A stretch of DNA of 64,000 bases from an uncultured Selenomonadales bacterium (GCA_900315345.1 OMYP01000010.1:41294-105293); one strand, 5' to 3'; shown: positions 52,310-62,200, numbered from the stretch's first letter. Made by a program: numbers and translations. The notes: generated by a model not told the origin, from the sequence alone.

Positions 52310-53124
52310 TGGAAAAAAAGAAAAAAGTCAGACTGGATGCATACCTTGTTGATCAGGGCTTCTTTGAGACCCGTTCTAAGGCCCAGGCCGCCATTATGGC
52401 CGGGCAGGTGCTGGCAGATGACCAAAAGATAGACAAACCGGGAACCTCCGTCAAAGAAGGAACAAAGATCCGTATCCTTGGAGAACAGCTGCGGTATGTG
52501 AGCCGGGGGGGCCTGAAGCTGGAAAAGGCATTGCAGGTGTTTCCCCTGTCTGTAACCGGAAAGGTTATGGCCGATGTTGGCGCATCCACCGGAGGATTTA
52601 CGGACTGCGCGTTGCAAAACGGGGCGGTCAGGGTATATGCCATTGATGTAGGTTACGGCCAGTTGGCGTGGAAACTCCGCAATGATCCCCGGGTCATCAA
52701 TATGGAACGGACCAATGCCCGGGCATTAGATGAGACCAGTCTTCCCGAACCGATGGAAGCGGTTTCCATTGATGTTGCATTCATCTCTCTGGATAAGATA
52801 CTGCCGGCGGTGAAAAAGATACTGGCGCCCGGCGGATTTGTGATTGCACTGATAAAACCTCAGTTTGAGGCGGGGAAAGAAAATATTGGTAAAAAAGGTG
52901 TAGTGCGTGACGCTGCTGTCCATAAGGATGTCATAAGGAAGGTTACTGACTTTGCCAGGGAAACAGGTTTCGGAATCGGCGGATTGGATTTTTCACCGGT
53001 AAAAGGACCGGAAGGAAATATTGAGTATCTGCTGTATCTGACAGCGGATGCGGCGGAAGCGCCGAATGATGTGGGCATCGACATTGATATGTTGGTTGAA
53101 CGGTCCCATAACGAGTTAGACTGA
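52309..53124 (+). CDS. tlyA: TlyA family rRNA (cytidine-2'-O)-methyltransferase
   Basis: This 271-residue protein joins an S4 RNA-binding domain (RLDAYLVDQGFFETRSKAQAAIMAGQVLAD) to an FtsJ-like methyltransferase (YVSRGGLKLEKAL, MADVGASTGGFTDCALQNGA, YAIDVGYGQLAWKLRNDPRV, SIDVAFISLDKILP and LIKPQFEAGKENIGKKGVV). Relatives methylate cytidines in 16S and 23S rRNA. ATG 52309 overlaps the dxs stop as TGATG; the ATG one codon earlier (52306) is an alternative. Order dxs-tlyA-nadK-argR-recN is typical of Firmicutes. Confidence 0.94.
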   Translation: MEKKKKVRLDAYLVDQGFFETRSKAQAAIMAGQVLADDQKIDKPGTSVKEGTKIRILGEQLRYVSRGGLKLEKALQVFPLSVTGKVMADVGASTGGFTDCALQNGAVRVYAIDVGYGQLAWKLRNDPRVINMERTNARALDETSLPEPMEAVSIDVAFISLDKILPAVKKILAPGGFVIALIKPQFEAGKENIGKKGVVRDAAVHKDVIRKVTDFARETGFGIGGLDFSPVKGPEGNIEYLLYLTADAAEAPNDVGIDIDMLVERSHNELD

Positions 53125-53186
53125 TGGCCAAAGTATGAAAGTTTAAAGTTTCAATACTGTTTGTGCCGGAGGCCAGGGGTGGAAGA

Positions 53187-54062
53187 ATGGAGACTAAGAG
53201 GGAAACAGGGACGGGCTTACGACTTGGAATTTTTCCCAACATGAATATAGAAAAAGTGCGGACCCATTTTGAAATGGTTCTGGATCTGTGCCGGAAATTC
53301 GGCATCACTGTGGTTTTGCCAGGCAATCTGGCGGATATCTGGAAACATGAAAAATTTACCGGCAAGGCATCCCGGTTAGACGCTGCCGTATCATTGGGTG
53401 GGGATGGTTCATTCCTTCGGATGGCCCGGGAGATGGTTAAAATTGACGTGCCGGTATTCGGTATCAATTTCGGACATCTGGGTTTTCTGGCGGAAATTGA
53501 GTTTGATGGAATGGAACTGGCTCTGGAACAACTGGTCAAAAGACAGTTTACCATGGAAAAACGGCATCTGTTACAGGCTCAGGTGGTGTCAGAAGGAAAG
53601 AATAAGGTTAAGGGTGAGCTTGCCATCAATGAGTTTGTGGCGGCACGGGGCAATCTATCCACAATCAACTATCTGGAGCTGCTCATTAACGGGAAACCCT
53701 CCGGGCGCTATGCGGCTGACGGGCTGATCGTGGCTACTGCCACCGGTTCCACGGCCTATTCTCTGTCTGCCGGCGGCCCGTTGGTACAGCCGGGGATGGA
53801 AGTAATGATCATTACGCCGATCTGCGCCCATTCCCTTTCAACAAGGCCTTTGGTAATACCGTCATCGGAGGAAGTCTCAATACGCCTGCTACCGGCAAAT
53901 ACGTGCAGCATGGTCCTTTCTTCTGACGGGATACCCCTTTGTGAGATTGAACAGCAGGATCTGGTCACCATTACGAGAAACAGGAAATCAATGCGGCTGA
54001 TTCGTCTAATTGACCGCAGTTATTATGAGACCTGGCAGCAAAAACTGATCCGGGATCTGTAA
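53187..54062 (+). CDS. nadK: NAD kinase
   Basis: This 291-residue enzyme phosphorylates NAD to NADP. It has the catalytic AAVSLGGDGSFLRMARE (GGDG motif), FGINFGHLGFLAEIE, the NE motif AINEFVAARG, and the Gly-rich DGLIVATATGSTAYSLSAGGPLVQP. The start is ATG 53187, close after GGGGTGG; a GTG at 53163 is also in frame. It is followed by argR. Confidence 0.96.
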   Translation: METKRETGTGLRLGIFPNMNIEKVRTHFEMVLDLCRKFGITVVLPGNLADIWKHEKFTGKASRLDAAVSLGGDGSFLRMAREMVKIDVPVFGINFGHLGFLAEIEFDGMELALEQLVKRQFTMEKRHLLQAQVVSEGKNKVKGELAINEFVAARGNLSTINYLELLINGKPSGRYAADGLIVATATGSTAYSLSAGGPLVQPGMEVMIITPICAHSLSTRPLVIPSSEEVSIRLLPANTCSMVLSSDGIPLCEIEQQDLVTITRNRKSMRLIRLIDRSYYETWQQKLIRDL

Positions 54063-54097
54063 GAAAAACCTGATTCGCAACTATAGGAGGTTTTTTT

Positions 54098-54544
54098 ATG
54101 AAAAAACAGGAGAGACACCGGATTATCCGGGAGCTGATCGAGTCAAGAAATATTGAAACACAGGAGGATCTGGCCGTTGCTTTACAGGAACAGGGATTTA
54201 AAGTGACCCAGGCGACGGTTTCCCGTGATATAAAAGAACTGATGCTGATCAAGGTTTCTGATATGCGGGGAGGATATCGGTACGCGTTTCCCAGGGAACA
54301 AAGCCATGTGATGTCCTCCGAGCAGCTGGACCGGCTGGTACGGAATTCGGTCATCAGCATCCGGTCAGGGGGAAACCTGGTAGTGCTTCATACGCTTCCT
54401 GGAACGGCTCAGGGCGTTGCCTTTGCTGTGGACAATATGAAATGGGAAGGCGTTATGGGAACGGTTGCCGGCGATGACACTATTTTTGTGGCGCTGGAGA
54501 AACCGGAAATCGCGGAAGAATTTTCTGCTTATTTCCGCAAATAG
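54098..54544 (+). CDS. argR: Arginine repressor ArgR
   Basis: This 148-residue regulator controls arginine metabolism genes. The winged-helix N-terminus has ETQEDLAVALQEQGFKVTQATVSRDIKELMLIKV. The C-terminal oligomerisation and arginine-binding domain has VVLHTLPGTAQGVAFAVDN and the Asp pair in VAGDDTIFVAL. Start is supported by AGGAGG. Its place upstream of recN is conserved in Firmicutes. Confidence 0.96.
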   Translation: MKKQERHRIIRELIESRNIETQEDLAVALQEQGFKVTQATVSRDIKELMLIKVSDMRGGYRYAFPREQSHVMSSEQLDRLVRNSVISIRSGGNLVVLHTLPGTAQGVAFAVDNMKWEGVMGTVAGDDTIFVALEKPEIAEEFSAYFRK

Positions 54545-54629
54545 TATGCGAAAAGAAATAACTAAATGTTTGCGATAAGCTGTGAAAACGCTATTGAATG
54601 CGGCTTTTGCCACAAAAGGATGAGGAACG

Positions 54630-56330
54630 ATGCTGCAATCCCTGCATGTACATAATTTTGCATTGATTGAAGATGCAGAAGTTGAATTTTCAGATGGATT
54701 TAATATTTTTACCGGTGAAACCGGCGCAGGCAAATCCATTCTGATCGACGCTTTCAGCATTGTGCTGGGCGGACGGGCATCTTCTGACTTTGTCCGGTCA
54801 GGGACGGATGCATTCTGGGTACAGGCTGTATTTTCTTCTTCCGATACAAGGATTTCCGAATTGCTTTGTGAACAGGGGATTGAAAATGAAGACAGCCTGT
54901 TTTTAAAACGCAGGGTGACGGCTGCCGGGAAAAGCCAGAGCAGCATCAACGGGATCCAGGTGCCATTATCCGTATTGAAACGGTTTGCCTCATTGCTGGC
55001 CGATATTCACGGGCAGCATGAAAACCAGATGTTGCTGCATCCTTCTGCCCCCCGTATTTTTACAGACGCTTTTGGCGGGGCTGATGGGCAGCATACGGTG
55101 GCACGTTACGGCGATGCTTTTCGCCGGTATGTGGCTGCAAAGGAAAAACTGCACAGTCTGGAAGAGCAGGGAAGCCAGCGGGAACGGCTTATGGACCGGT
55201 TGTCCTGGGAAGTACAGGAAATTGGCGATGCGGGTATCAGGATCGGTGAAGAAGCTGCTTTAAAGGAAGAAGCAAAATTGTTGCAAAACAGCGGTAAGAT
55301 CATGGACGCGCTGAACCGGGCATATGCCGGGCTGGATGAGGAAAACGGAGCGTTAACAAGATTAGCCGAAATCAGGGAACAAATCGGCCAGGCATTGCGG
55401 TATGATCCCAATCTGCAAAGTGCATATGAAGGAATCGACAGCGCCTGGATCGCGGCGGATGACGCCTGCAGCCAGATACAGGAATATGTGGAATCCCGTA
55501 ATTATGACCAGGGGCGCATGACAGAAGTGCAGGAACGTCTGGATCTGCTCTACCGTTTACAGCGTAAATACGGAAACGGTGAGGAGGCCGTTCTGGAGTA
55601 TCTGGAAAACGCAAAGGAACAGTACGCCCTGCTGCAGGATCTGGACAACCGCATAAACGCGGCGCAGAAGGAACTGACAGCCATAACAGGTGAACTGGGG
55701 AGGGCAGCAGATGCACTGACGGCATTGCGTAAGAAGAATGGGAAAAAGCTCTGCGCTGAAGTAGAAAAACATATCCGTGACCTGGCTATGCCGGATGGAA
55801 CGTTTTCCATTGTTTTTACGGAAACGAAAGATTTTACGGCAGAGGGTAAAGACCAGATGGAATTCCTGTTTTCCGCTAATGCGGGAGAGCCGCCCCAGCC
55901 CCTGTCCAAAGTTGCATCAGGCGGGGAGCTGAGCCGTATGGCCCTGGCCCTGAAAACAGTACTGACAGGCGTCAACAGTGTTGACACCATGGTATTCGAT
56001 GAAATCGACACAGGCGTGGGCGGTGTTACCGCCCAGAAGATGGCGGAAAAACTGGCCCTGATTTCTAAGGAGGGACAGGTTCTCTGTATTACCCATCTGG
56101 CCCAGATTGCCGCCTTTGCAGACAGGCATATCCGTATATTGAAAGAAACAGAAGGCGGAAGGACCAGTACAAGGCTTTCCGTTTTGGATCATGATGGGAA
56201 AATTCAGGAACTGGTGCGTATGACGGCAGGCGAACATATGACAAAGGCAGCTGCTGCAAATGCAGAAGTATTACTGGATGCGGCAGAGGCATTTAAAAAG
56301 GCCAGAGGCATAATAGGGGGTTGTAAATGA
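54630..56330 (+). CDS. recN: DNA repair protein RecN
   Basis: This 566-residue SMC-like ATPase binds DNA ends in double-strand break repair. It begins MLQSLHVHNFALIEDAEVEFSDGFNIFTGETGAGKSILIDAFSIVLGGR (Walker A). The middle is a coiled coil, and it ends with KVASGGELSRMALALKTVL (signature) and DTMVFDEIDTGVGGVTAQKMAEKL (Walker B), then CITHLAQIAAFAD. Length is normal. Its stop overlaps the next gene by four bases. Confidence 0.97.
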   Translation: MLQSLHVHNFALIEDAEVEFSDGFNIFTGETGAGKSILIDAFSIVLGGRASSDFVRSGTDAFWVQAVFSSSDTRISELLCEQGIENEDSLFLKRRVTAAGKSQSSINGIQVPLSVLKRFASLLADIHGQHENQMLLHPSAPRIFTDAFGGADGQHTVARYGDAFRRYVAAKEKLHSLEEQGSQRERLMDRLSWEVQEIGDAGIRIGEEAALKEEAKLLQNSGKIMDALNRAYAGLDEENGALTRLAEIREQIGQALRYDPNLQSAYEGIDSAWIAADDACSQIQEYVESRNYDQGRMTEVQERLDLLYRLQRKYGNGEEAVLEYLENAKEQYALLQDLDNRINAAQKELTAITGELGRAADALTALRKKNGKKLCAEVEKHIRDLAMPDGTFSIVFTETKDFTAEGKDQMEFLFSANAGEPPQPLSKVASGGELSRMALALKTVLTGVNSVDTMVFDEIDTGVGGVTAQKMAEKLALISKEGQVLCITHLAQIAAFADRHIRILKETEGGRTSTRLSVLDHDGKIQELVRMTAGEHMTKAAAANAEVLLDAAEAFKKARGIIGGCK

Positions 56331-56881
56331 AAAAAATAACTGATCCTGCATTAGATGAGGTATTTGTGAGCAGCAAGCCTGCTTTTGACGGAAGGCTTCT
56401 CCATGTCCATGTGGATACGGTCCGCCTTCCTAACGGAAGGACTACCACCCGTGAAATGGCGGACCATCAGGGAGCAGTAGCAGTGGTTCCTATTCTGCCT
56501 GACGGCAGCGTAATCTTTGTGAAACAGTTCCGGTATCCGATGAAGACGGTTATGTATGAGATTCCCGCCGGCAAGATCGATCCGGGGGAAAGCCCTGAGG
56601 ACTGCGTTGTCCGGGAGCTTTCGGAAGAAACCGGTTATGAAGCTGATAAATGGGAATACCTGGCGGCCATTGCAACCACGCCGGGTTTTACGGATGAAGT
56701 GATTCATCTGTATGCCGCCACCGGGCTGCATCCCCATAAGCAGCATACGGATCCCGATGAATTCATCTCCGTGGAAGCCATACCGCAGGATAAACTGCTG
56801 CCCATGATTGAAGACGGCACGTTGTTTGACGGAAAAACGATTGCCGCTTTGGGCGTGCTGGCAATGAAAAAGAAACTTTAA
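56327..56881 (+). CDS. NUDIX hydrolase, ADP-ribose pyrophosphatase-like
   Basis: This 184-residue enzyme most resembles ADP-ribose pyrophosphatase of the NudF group. The complete NUDIX box reads GKIDPGESPEDCVVRELSEETGYEAD (residues about 85-110). TTREMADHQGAVAVVPIL before it, and TTPGFTDEVIHLYAATGL after it, match this subgroup. It overlaps recN by ATGA, so it is translated from the same message. ADP-ribose is the most likely substrate but not proven. Confidence 0.9.
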   Translation: MKKITDPALDEVFVSSKPAFDGRLLHVHVDTVRLPNGRTTTREMADHQGAVAVVPILPDGSVIFVKQFRYPMKTVMYEIPAGKIDPGESPEDCVVRELSEETGYEADKWEYLAAIATTPGFTDEVIHLYAATGLHPHKQHTDPDEFISVEAIPQDKLLPMIEDGTLFDGKTIAALGVLAMKKKL

Positions 56882-56963
56882 AAAATTTGGTACAAAAGCA
56901 GGAAAAACTGCGTTGATAGCGAATAAGAAATTTAGATGATTTTGCGAAAAGGGGGATTTTTTA

Positions 56964-59030
56964 ATGAAAGCGTATACTGGCGATAAAATCAGAAATGTTG
57001 CCATTGTGGGTCATGGTGGGGCTGGAACGACATCCGTAACGGAAGCTTTGCTGTACCGCTCCGGCGCGATCGATCGTATGTGCAAGGTTGAGGATGGGGC
57101 TACCACCACGGACTTTGAACCGGAAGAAATCAAACGTAAAGTATCTGTAAATGCCACGCTGGCGCCTGTAGAGTGGCGCGACAGCAAGATCAACTTTATT
57201 GACACGCCGGGCTTTGCGGATTTCGTAGCGGAAGTGAAAGGCGCTTTCCGTGCTGTTGACAGCGCTTTGATTGTCATCAACGCTACCGCAGGTGTACAGG
57301 TAGGTACCGAACAGTGCTGGAAGCTGGCGGAAGAAGCCCATCTGCCCCGCATTATCCTGGTAAACAAAATGGATCGTGAGAATGCGGACTTCGACAGCAT
57401 TCTGGAAAACCTGCGCCATAAATTCGGCAAAAAAGTATTACCTCTGGAACTGCCGTTAGGTAAAGAAGATAATTTCGAAGGCGTCATCGACTGCGTAAAA
57501 ATGAAAGCATACCGCAAAAACGGTAACGGCTCCGATGAAATCGAAATTCCGGAAAACCTGAAAGCCTATGCGGAAGAAATGCATGAAAAGATGGTAGAAG
57601 CCGCTGTGGAAGCGGATGATGACTGCATGATGCGGTATCTGGAAGGGGAGACCATTTCCGACGAGGAAATTAAAAAATGCCTGATCCAGGGTATCCGCCA
57701 GGCCATCATCTTCCCGATGATCTGCTGCAGCGCAACGAAAAATATCGGGTTAGGCCGTACCATGAACGCCATTATTGACTACACCTATCCGGCCATCCTG
57801 AATGACTATAAAGTTACCGATGTTGCCACCGGCGAAGAAGTGACCCGTGACGCCGGCGCTCCCATGGCAGCCCTGGTGTTCAAAACAACATCCGATCCCT
57901 TCGTTGGCCGGTTAAGCTTTATCCGGGTATTCTCAGGTTCCATCAAAGCCGACAGCGTAGTTTACAACGCCAGCCGTGAAAAAGAAGAACGGATCGCCAG
58001 TGTATTCACCATGCGCGGTAAATCCCAGATCCAGATGAAGGAAATCACCGCCGGCGATATCGGCGTTACCTCCAAGCTCCAGTTTACCGCTACGGGCGAT
58101 ACCCTCAGCGACAAGAACAACCCTGTATTGTTTGCTCCTATCGCATTCCCGCTGCCTATGTATACCCGGGCCATCTTTGCCAAGAAGAAAGGCGAAGAAG
58201 ACAAGATTTCCAACGCCCTCAGCCGTCTGATGGACGAAGATCCCACTATTATCGTAAGCCGGAATGCCGTTACCAAGGAAATGCTGATCAGCGGTATGGG
58301 TGACCAGCACATCGAAATCATCATGGAGCGCATGAAACGTAAATTCGGCGTGGAAGCCGATCTGCGGGCGCCTCAGGTTGAGTATCGGGAAACCATTCGC
58401 GGCAAGGCCCATGTACAGGGTAAACATAAGAAACAGTCCGGTGGCCACGGCCAGTATGGCGATGTGGTCATCGATATGGAACCCCTGCCGCCGGGAAGCG
58501 GTTTCGAATTTGTAGATAAGATCTTCGGCGGCGCCGTACCCCGTCAGTACATCCCCGCAGTTGAAAAAGGCATGCAGGAATGCATGCAGCACGGCGTTCT
58601 GGCCGGCTATCCGGTAGTAGATGTACGCATTACGCTGGTAGACGGTTCCTACCATCCTGTTGATTCTTCCGAAATGGCATTCAAGACCGCATCCAGCCTT
58701 GCCTTTAAGAAAGCTATGGAAGAGGCAAAACCGGTACTGATGGAACCCTATTACAACCTGTATGTCCTCTGCGCGGAAAGCATGATGGGCGATGTGATCG
58801 GCGACCTGAACTCCAAGCGGGGCCGCATTCTGGGCATGCAGAGCGTGGAAGAAGGAATCAGCCGGGTAGAAGCCCAGGTTCCGTATGCGGAAATTATGGA
58901 ATACGCTGTTGACCTGCGGGCTATTACTCAGGGCATGGGTACCTTCGAAATGAAATTTGACCATTACGAAGACGTGCCGGCCAAGATGGCGGAAAAAATT
59001 ATTGCCGATGCCAAAAAGGATGAAGCGTAA
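56964..59030 (+). CDS. Elongation factor G-like protein (EF-G paralogue) with altered GTPase motifs
   Basis: This 688-residue protein has the five-domain layout of EF-G but belongs to the EF-G-like group, and it is not obviously a translocase. The G1 loop reads GHGGAGTTSV (residues 16-25): the Lys that normally binds phosphates is Thr22. G3 is DTPGFADF (80-87), with Phe84 where EF-G has the catalytic His. G4 (NKMD, 134-137) is intact. Domain IV carries GKHKKQSGGHGQYGDVVID, so ribosome-binding parts look preserved. GGGGG precedes the ATG. No rpsL, rpsG or tuf genes are near, which also argues against the main EF-G. Confidence 0.9.
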   Translation: MKAYTGDKIRNVAIVGHGGAGTTSVTEALLYRSGAIDRMCKVEDGATTTDFEPEEIKRKVSVNATLAPVEWRDSKINFIDTPGFADFVAEVKGAFRAVDSALIVINATAGVQVGTEQCWKLAEEAHLPRIILVNKMDRENADFDSILENLRHKFGKKVLPLELPLGKEDNFEGVIDCVKMKAYRKNGNGSDEIEIPENLKAYAEEMHEKMVEAAVEADDDCMMRYLEGETISDEEIKKCLIQGIRQAIIFPMICCSATKNIGLGRTMNAIIDYTYPAILNDYKVTDVATGEEVTRDAGAPMAALVFKTTSDPFVGRLSFIRVFSGSIKADSVVYNASREKEERIASVFTMRGKSQIQMKEITAGDIGVTSKLQFTATGDTLSDKNNPVLFAPIAFPLPMYTRAIFAKKKGEEDKISNALSRLMDEDPTIIVSRNAVTKEMLISGMGDQHIEIIMERMKRKFGVEADLRAPQVEYRETIRGKAHVQGKHKKQSGGHGQYGDVVIDMEPLPPGSGFEFVDKIFGGAVPRQYIPAVEKGMQECMQHGVLAGYPVVDVRITLVDGSYHPVDSSEMAFKTASSLAFKKAMEEAKPVLMEPYYNLYVLCAESMMGDVIGDLNSKRGRILGMQSVEEGISRVEAQVPYAEIMEYAVDLRAITQGMGTFEMKFDHYEDVPAKMAEKIIADAKKDEA

Positions 59031-59154
59031 TCTGCCGTAACTATCAGGCAGTACGTTGCAGATAAGGCAACGTTACAGGCAGCCTGCGCTGGAATAAATC
59101 AGGTTGTAACATTTTCACGTAGCTGCATCAACAAATAAGTTTTTATAAATAATC

Positions 59155-59197
59155 AAAAAATTACCTGTCGTATCATTTTACGGCAGGTAATTTTTTT
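59155..59197 (+). terminator. Strong rho-independent terminator (bidirectional)
   Basis: An 18-bp stem, including one G-U pair, joins 59155-59172 and 59179-59196 around a 6-nt loop; long A and T tracts flank it. It ends the EF-G-like transcript and separates it from tkt. Confidence 0.92.
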
Positions 59198-59218
59198 ATG
59201 GCATTATTGTCGGCCAGA

Positions 59219-59227
59219 TGATATAAT
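59219..59227 (+). promoter_or_regulatory. Extended -10 promoter of tkt
   Basis: TGATATAAT is an extended -10 about 80 bases before the transketolase ATG, immediately after the upstream terminator. The -35 is weak. Confidence 0.5.
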
Positions 59228-59306
59228 AAAAACGTATTAATAGTAAGAAGGTAAAAACGGTTTACAAAACGATTAAAAATTTACAGTTAGGATCCGGGAG
59301 GAAAAA

Positions 59307-61292
59307 ATGGGAACGATTCATGAAGAGTGCGTCCAGACATTACGTTTTTTAGCAGCAGATCAGGTAGAAAAGGCAAATTCGGGGCATCCGGGGTTCCCTC
59401 TTGGAACAGCGCCTCTGATGTATACTTTCTGGGACAAGTTCATGCGGTATAATCCGCAGGATCCCAAATGGTTTAACAGGGACCGTTTTATTTTATCCCC
59501 GGGACATGGTTCCGCTTTGCTGTATGCTATGCTGCATCTGGCAGGATACGGTCTGTCGCTGGATGAACTGAAACAGTTCCGCCAGTGGGGAAGCCGTACG
59601 CCGGGCCATCCGGAATATGGAGTGACTCCCGGCGTAGATGTTTCTACCGGCCCTTTGGGTCACGGGTTTGCCATGGGTGTGGGTTTTGCCATTGCGGAGA
59701 CCATGCTGGCAGCGAAATACAATAAACCGGAATTTACCGTTATTGACCACTATACCTACGGTATTGTTTCCGACGGGGACCTGATGGAAGGGGTGGCTTC
59801 GGAGGCGGCTTCCCTGGCAGGAACCTTGGGTCTGGGCAAACTGATCTACATGTACGACGACAATAAAATTACAATTGAGGGCAATACGGATATTGCCTTT
59901 ACGGAAGATGTGGAAACCCGTTTTAAAGCCTACGGCTGGCAGGTATTGCGGGTAGAAAGTTCCGAAGATCTGGAAGGACTGGAGGCTGCCGTGAAAGATG
60001 CCCAGGCAGATACAGAACATCCCAGTCTTATTATCGTCCGTACCCATATCGGCTTCGGCAGCCCGAAACAGGACAGTCCATCCGCCCATGGGGAACCTTT
60101 GGGGACAGAAGCCCTGAAGGCCACGAAGGAAAAAGCCGGCTGGGATCCTGAACAGTGCTTTGTAGTGCCGGAAGAAGTAAAAGCCCATTTCGCGGAAAAA
60201 CTGCCGGCTTGCGCTAAAGCGGAAGAAGCCTGGAATGATCTGCTGAAAGAATACGGCAAAGCGTATCCTGAGCTGGTAGCAGAACTGCTGGCTTCTCTGT
60301 CCGGTAAACGTACGGTAGACCTGGCAGTGCTGGAAGGCCTGTTTGAAGGGAAAAATTCTGTGGCAACCCGGGCCGCTTCCGGTGATATTTTGCAGAAGCT
60401 GGCGGAGCTGGTTCCTGAACTGGCAGGGGGCAGCGCTGACCTGGGGCCTTCCAATAAAACAGTGATGAAAGCCTGCGGTTATTACGGCAAAGAAGACCGC
60501 AGCGGGCGCAATATCCATTTCGGTGTGCGGGAACATGCCATGGGCTGTGTGGTAAATGGCATGGCGGCACACGGCGGTGTGGTTCCATTTGGGGCTACAT
60601 TCCTGGTTTTCTCTGATTTTATGCGGCCTACCATCCGTATGGCGGCCCTGATGGGGTTACAGTCCGTATTCGTATTTACCCACGACAGCGTAGCCGTAGG
60701 GGAGGACGGACCTACCCACCAGCCTATTGAACAGGTGATGAGCTTACGTCTTATTCCTAATTCTACCGTGTTCCGTCCGGCAGATGCGCTGGAAACGGCG
60801 GCGGCCTGGAAGTATGCCATTGAACATAAGAACGGCCCCGTTTCGTTGTGCCTGAGCCGGCAGAACCTGCCGGTGCTTCACGAGTGCGCGGCTGCCATCC
60901 ATGAAGGCGCTTTAAAGGGCGGTTATGTGCTGAGCCCGGCTAAAGACATGGCAAAAGCAGTTGTGATCGCTACCGGTTCGGAAGTGAAAATTGCCCTGGA
61001 GGCGCAGAAAATGCTGGCAGAGGATGGAATTGACATTTCCGTTGTATCCATGCCTTCCATGGAAGTGTTTGAACAGCAGAGCGAAGCTTATAAGGAAAGC
61101 GTGCTGCCAAAATTTGTACCCGTATTTGCGGTGGAAGCCGGGGTCACTGCGGGCTGGACCCGTTACACGGGACGTGCCGACAGGGTGCTGGGCATTGATG
61201 CTTTTGGTGCATCCGCTCCCGGCGGCGTAGTCATGGAACGGTATGGGCTTACCGGTAAAAACGTGGCGGCGATGGTTAAGGCGGCATTCTGA
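59307..61292 (+). CDS. tkt: Transketolase
   Basis: This 661-residue thiamine-diphosphate enzyme moves two-carbon units between sugar phosphates in the pentose phosphate pathway. ANSGHPGFPLGTAPLMYTFWDKFMRYNP, DRFILSPGHGSALLYAMLHLAGY, GPLGHGFAMGVGFA and IVSDGDLMEGVASEAASLAG mark the ThDP-binding half. FGVREHAMGCVVNGMAAHGG, FTHDSVAVGEDGPTHQPIEQ and SLCLSRQNLPVL mark the Pyr and C-terminal parts. It has a GGGAGG ribosome-binding site and its own promoter. Thiamine salvage genes follow directly, which would help supply its cofactor. Confidence 0.97.
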   Translation: MGTIHEECVQTLRFLAADQVEKANSGHPGFPLGTAPLMYTFWDKFMRYNPQDPKWFNRDRFILSPGHGSALLYAMLHLAGYGLSLDELKQFRQWGSRTPGHPEYGVTPGVDVSTGPLGHGFAMGVGFAIAETMLAAKYNKPEFTVIDHYTYGIVSDGDLMEGVASEAASLAGTLGLGKLIYMYDDNKITIEGNTDIAFTEDVETRFKAYGWQVLRVESSEDLEGLEAAVKDAQADTEHPSLIIVRTHIGFGSPKQDSPSAHGEPLGTEALKATKEKAGWDPEQCFVVPEEVKAHFAEKLPACAKAEEAWNDLLKEYGKAYPELVAELLASLSGKRTVDLAVLEGLFEGKNSVATRAASGDILQKLAELVPELAGGSADLGPSNKTVMKACGYYGKEDRSGRNIHFGVREHAMGCVVNGMAAHGGVVPFGATFLVFSDFMRPTIRMAALMGLQSVFVFTHDSVAVGEDGPTHQPIEQVMSLRLIPNSTVFRPADALETAAAWKYAIEHKNGPVSLCLSRQNLPVLHECAAAIHEGALKGGYVLSPAKDMAKAVVIATGSEVKIALEAQKMLAEDGIDISVVSMPSMEVFEQQSEAYKESVLPKFVPVFAVEAGVTAGWTRYTGRADRVLGIDAFGASAPGGVVMERYGLTGKNVAAMVKAAF

Positions 61293-61390
61293 TGATTTGA
61301 ATGGGACCTTCACCGGTACCTGCGTAATGAAATCAAGTTGTGCTTACTGGTTGTGCCGACTCCTGAAGGCGGCGGAATGGATATGAATAT

Positions 61391-62200
61391 ATGAAACATC
61401 TTCTCTCTATTGCCGGCAGTGACAGCAGCGGCGGCGCCGGCATCCAGGCAGACCTGAAGACCTTTGCGGCCCACGGTGTGTTCGGCATGAGTGTGATCAC
61501 GGCAGTTACGGCGCAAAACACCTGTGGCGTAACTATGGTGCAGGATATGACGCCGGAAATGATTACCGCACAGATTGATGCGGTATTCAACGATATCCGG
61601 GTTGACGGCGTAAAAATCGGTATGGTGTCCCGCAGTGAAAGTATCCGGGCCATTGCGGATGGATTGCGAAAATGGAATCCCCCGGTTATTGTGGTAGATC
61701 CAGTTATGATTTCCAAGAGCGGGTATCCCTTGCTGCAGCCAGAGGCCTGCGATTCATTGATCCAAAAACTGCTTCCGCTGGCCACACTGCTGACGCCAAA
61801 CCTGCCGGAAGCAGAAGCCATTTGCGGTTTTCCGATTCATACGGAACAGGATATGGAAAGGGCGGCAGAAAAAATCCTGTCCTTAGGCGCAAAAGCGGTG
61901 CTGGTAAAAGGCGGTCATCTGGAAGGCGACAGGGCAGACGATTACCTGTTTGACGGAAAGAAGGCCCTGTGGCTTCCGGGTACGCGTATTTGTACGGAAC
62001 ATACCCATGGGACGGGCTGTACCCTTTCCAGCGCGCTGGCATCCAATCTGGCAAAGGGCATGCTGCTGGAAGATGCGGTGAAGGCGGGGAAAAAATATGT
62101 GACCACAGCCATTGAACATGGAATCGCCTTAGGAAAAGGGCATGGACCGACACATCATTTTGTCGATTTATATAAGAAGGCAGGCATTTTTGAGTTATGA
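61391..62200 (+). CDS. thiD: Hydroxymethylpyrimidine/phosphomethylpyrimidine kinase ThiD
   Basis: This 269-residue ribokinase-fold enzyme phosphorylates HMP and HMP-phosphate for thiamine synthesis. It has LLSIAGSDSSGGAGIQADLKTF, the classic ThiD opening, VVDPVMISKSGYPLL, LTPNLPEAEAICG and the catalytic HTHGTGCTLSSALASNLAKG. About 100 bases separate it from tkt and no terminator intervenes. No TPP riboswitch signature is seen upstream. Its stop overlaps the thiM start (ATGA). Confidence 0.95.
   Translation: MKHLLSIAGSDSSGGAGIQADLKTFAAHGVFGMSVITAVTAQNTCGVTMVQDMTPEMITAQIDAVFNDIRVDGVKIGMVSRSESIRAIADGLRKWNPPVIVVDPVMISKSGYPLLQPEACDSLIQKLLPLATLLTPNLPEAEAICGFPIHTEQDMERAAEKILSLGAKAVLVKGGHLEGDRADDYLFDGKKALWLPGTRICTEHTHGTGCTLSSALASNLAKGMLLEDAVKAGKKYVTTAIEHGIALGKGHGPTHHFVDLYKKAGIFEL

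Noticed and set aside
57933..58964. 343-codon open frame on the - strand
   Set aside because: It is antisense to the EF-G-like gene and shows no protein-like motif.
61293..61390. Possible TPP riboswitch upstream of thiD
   Set aside because: The conserved CTGAGA and the paired arms of the THI-box are absent; the same holds for 63025-63174 before thiE.
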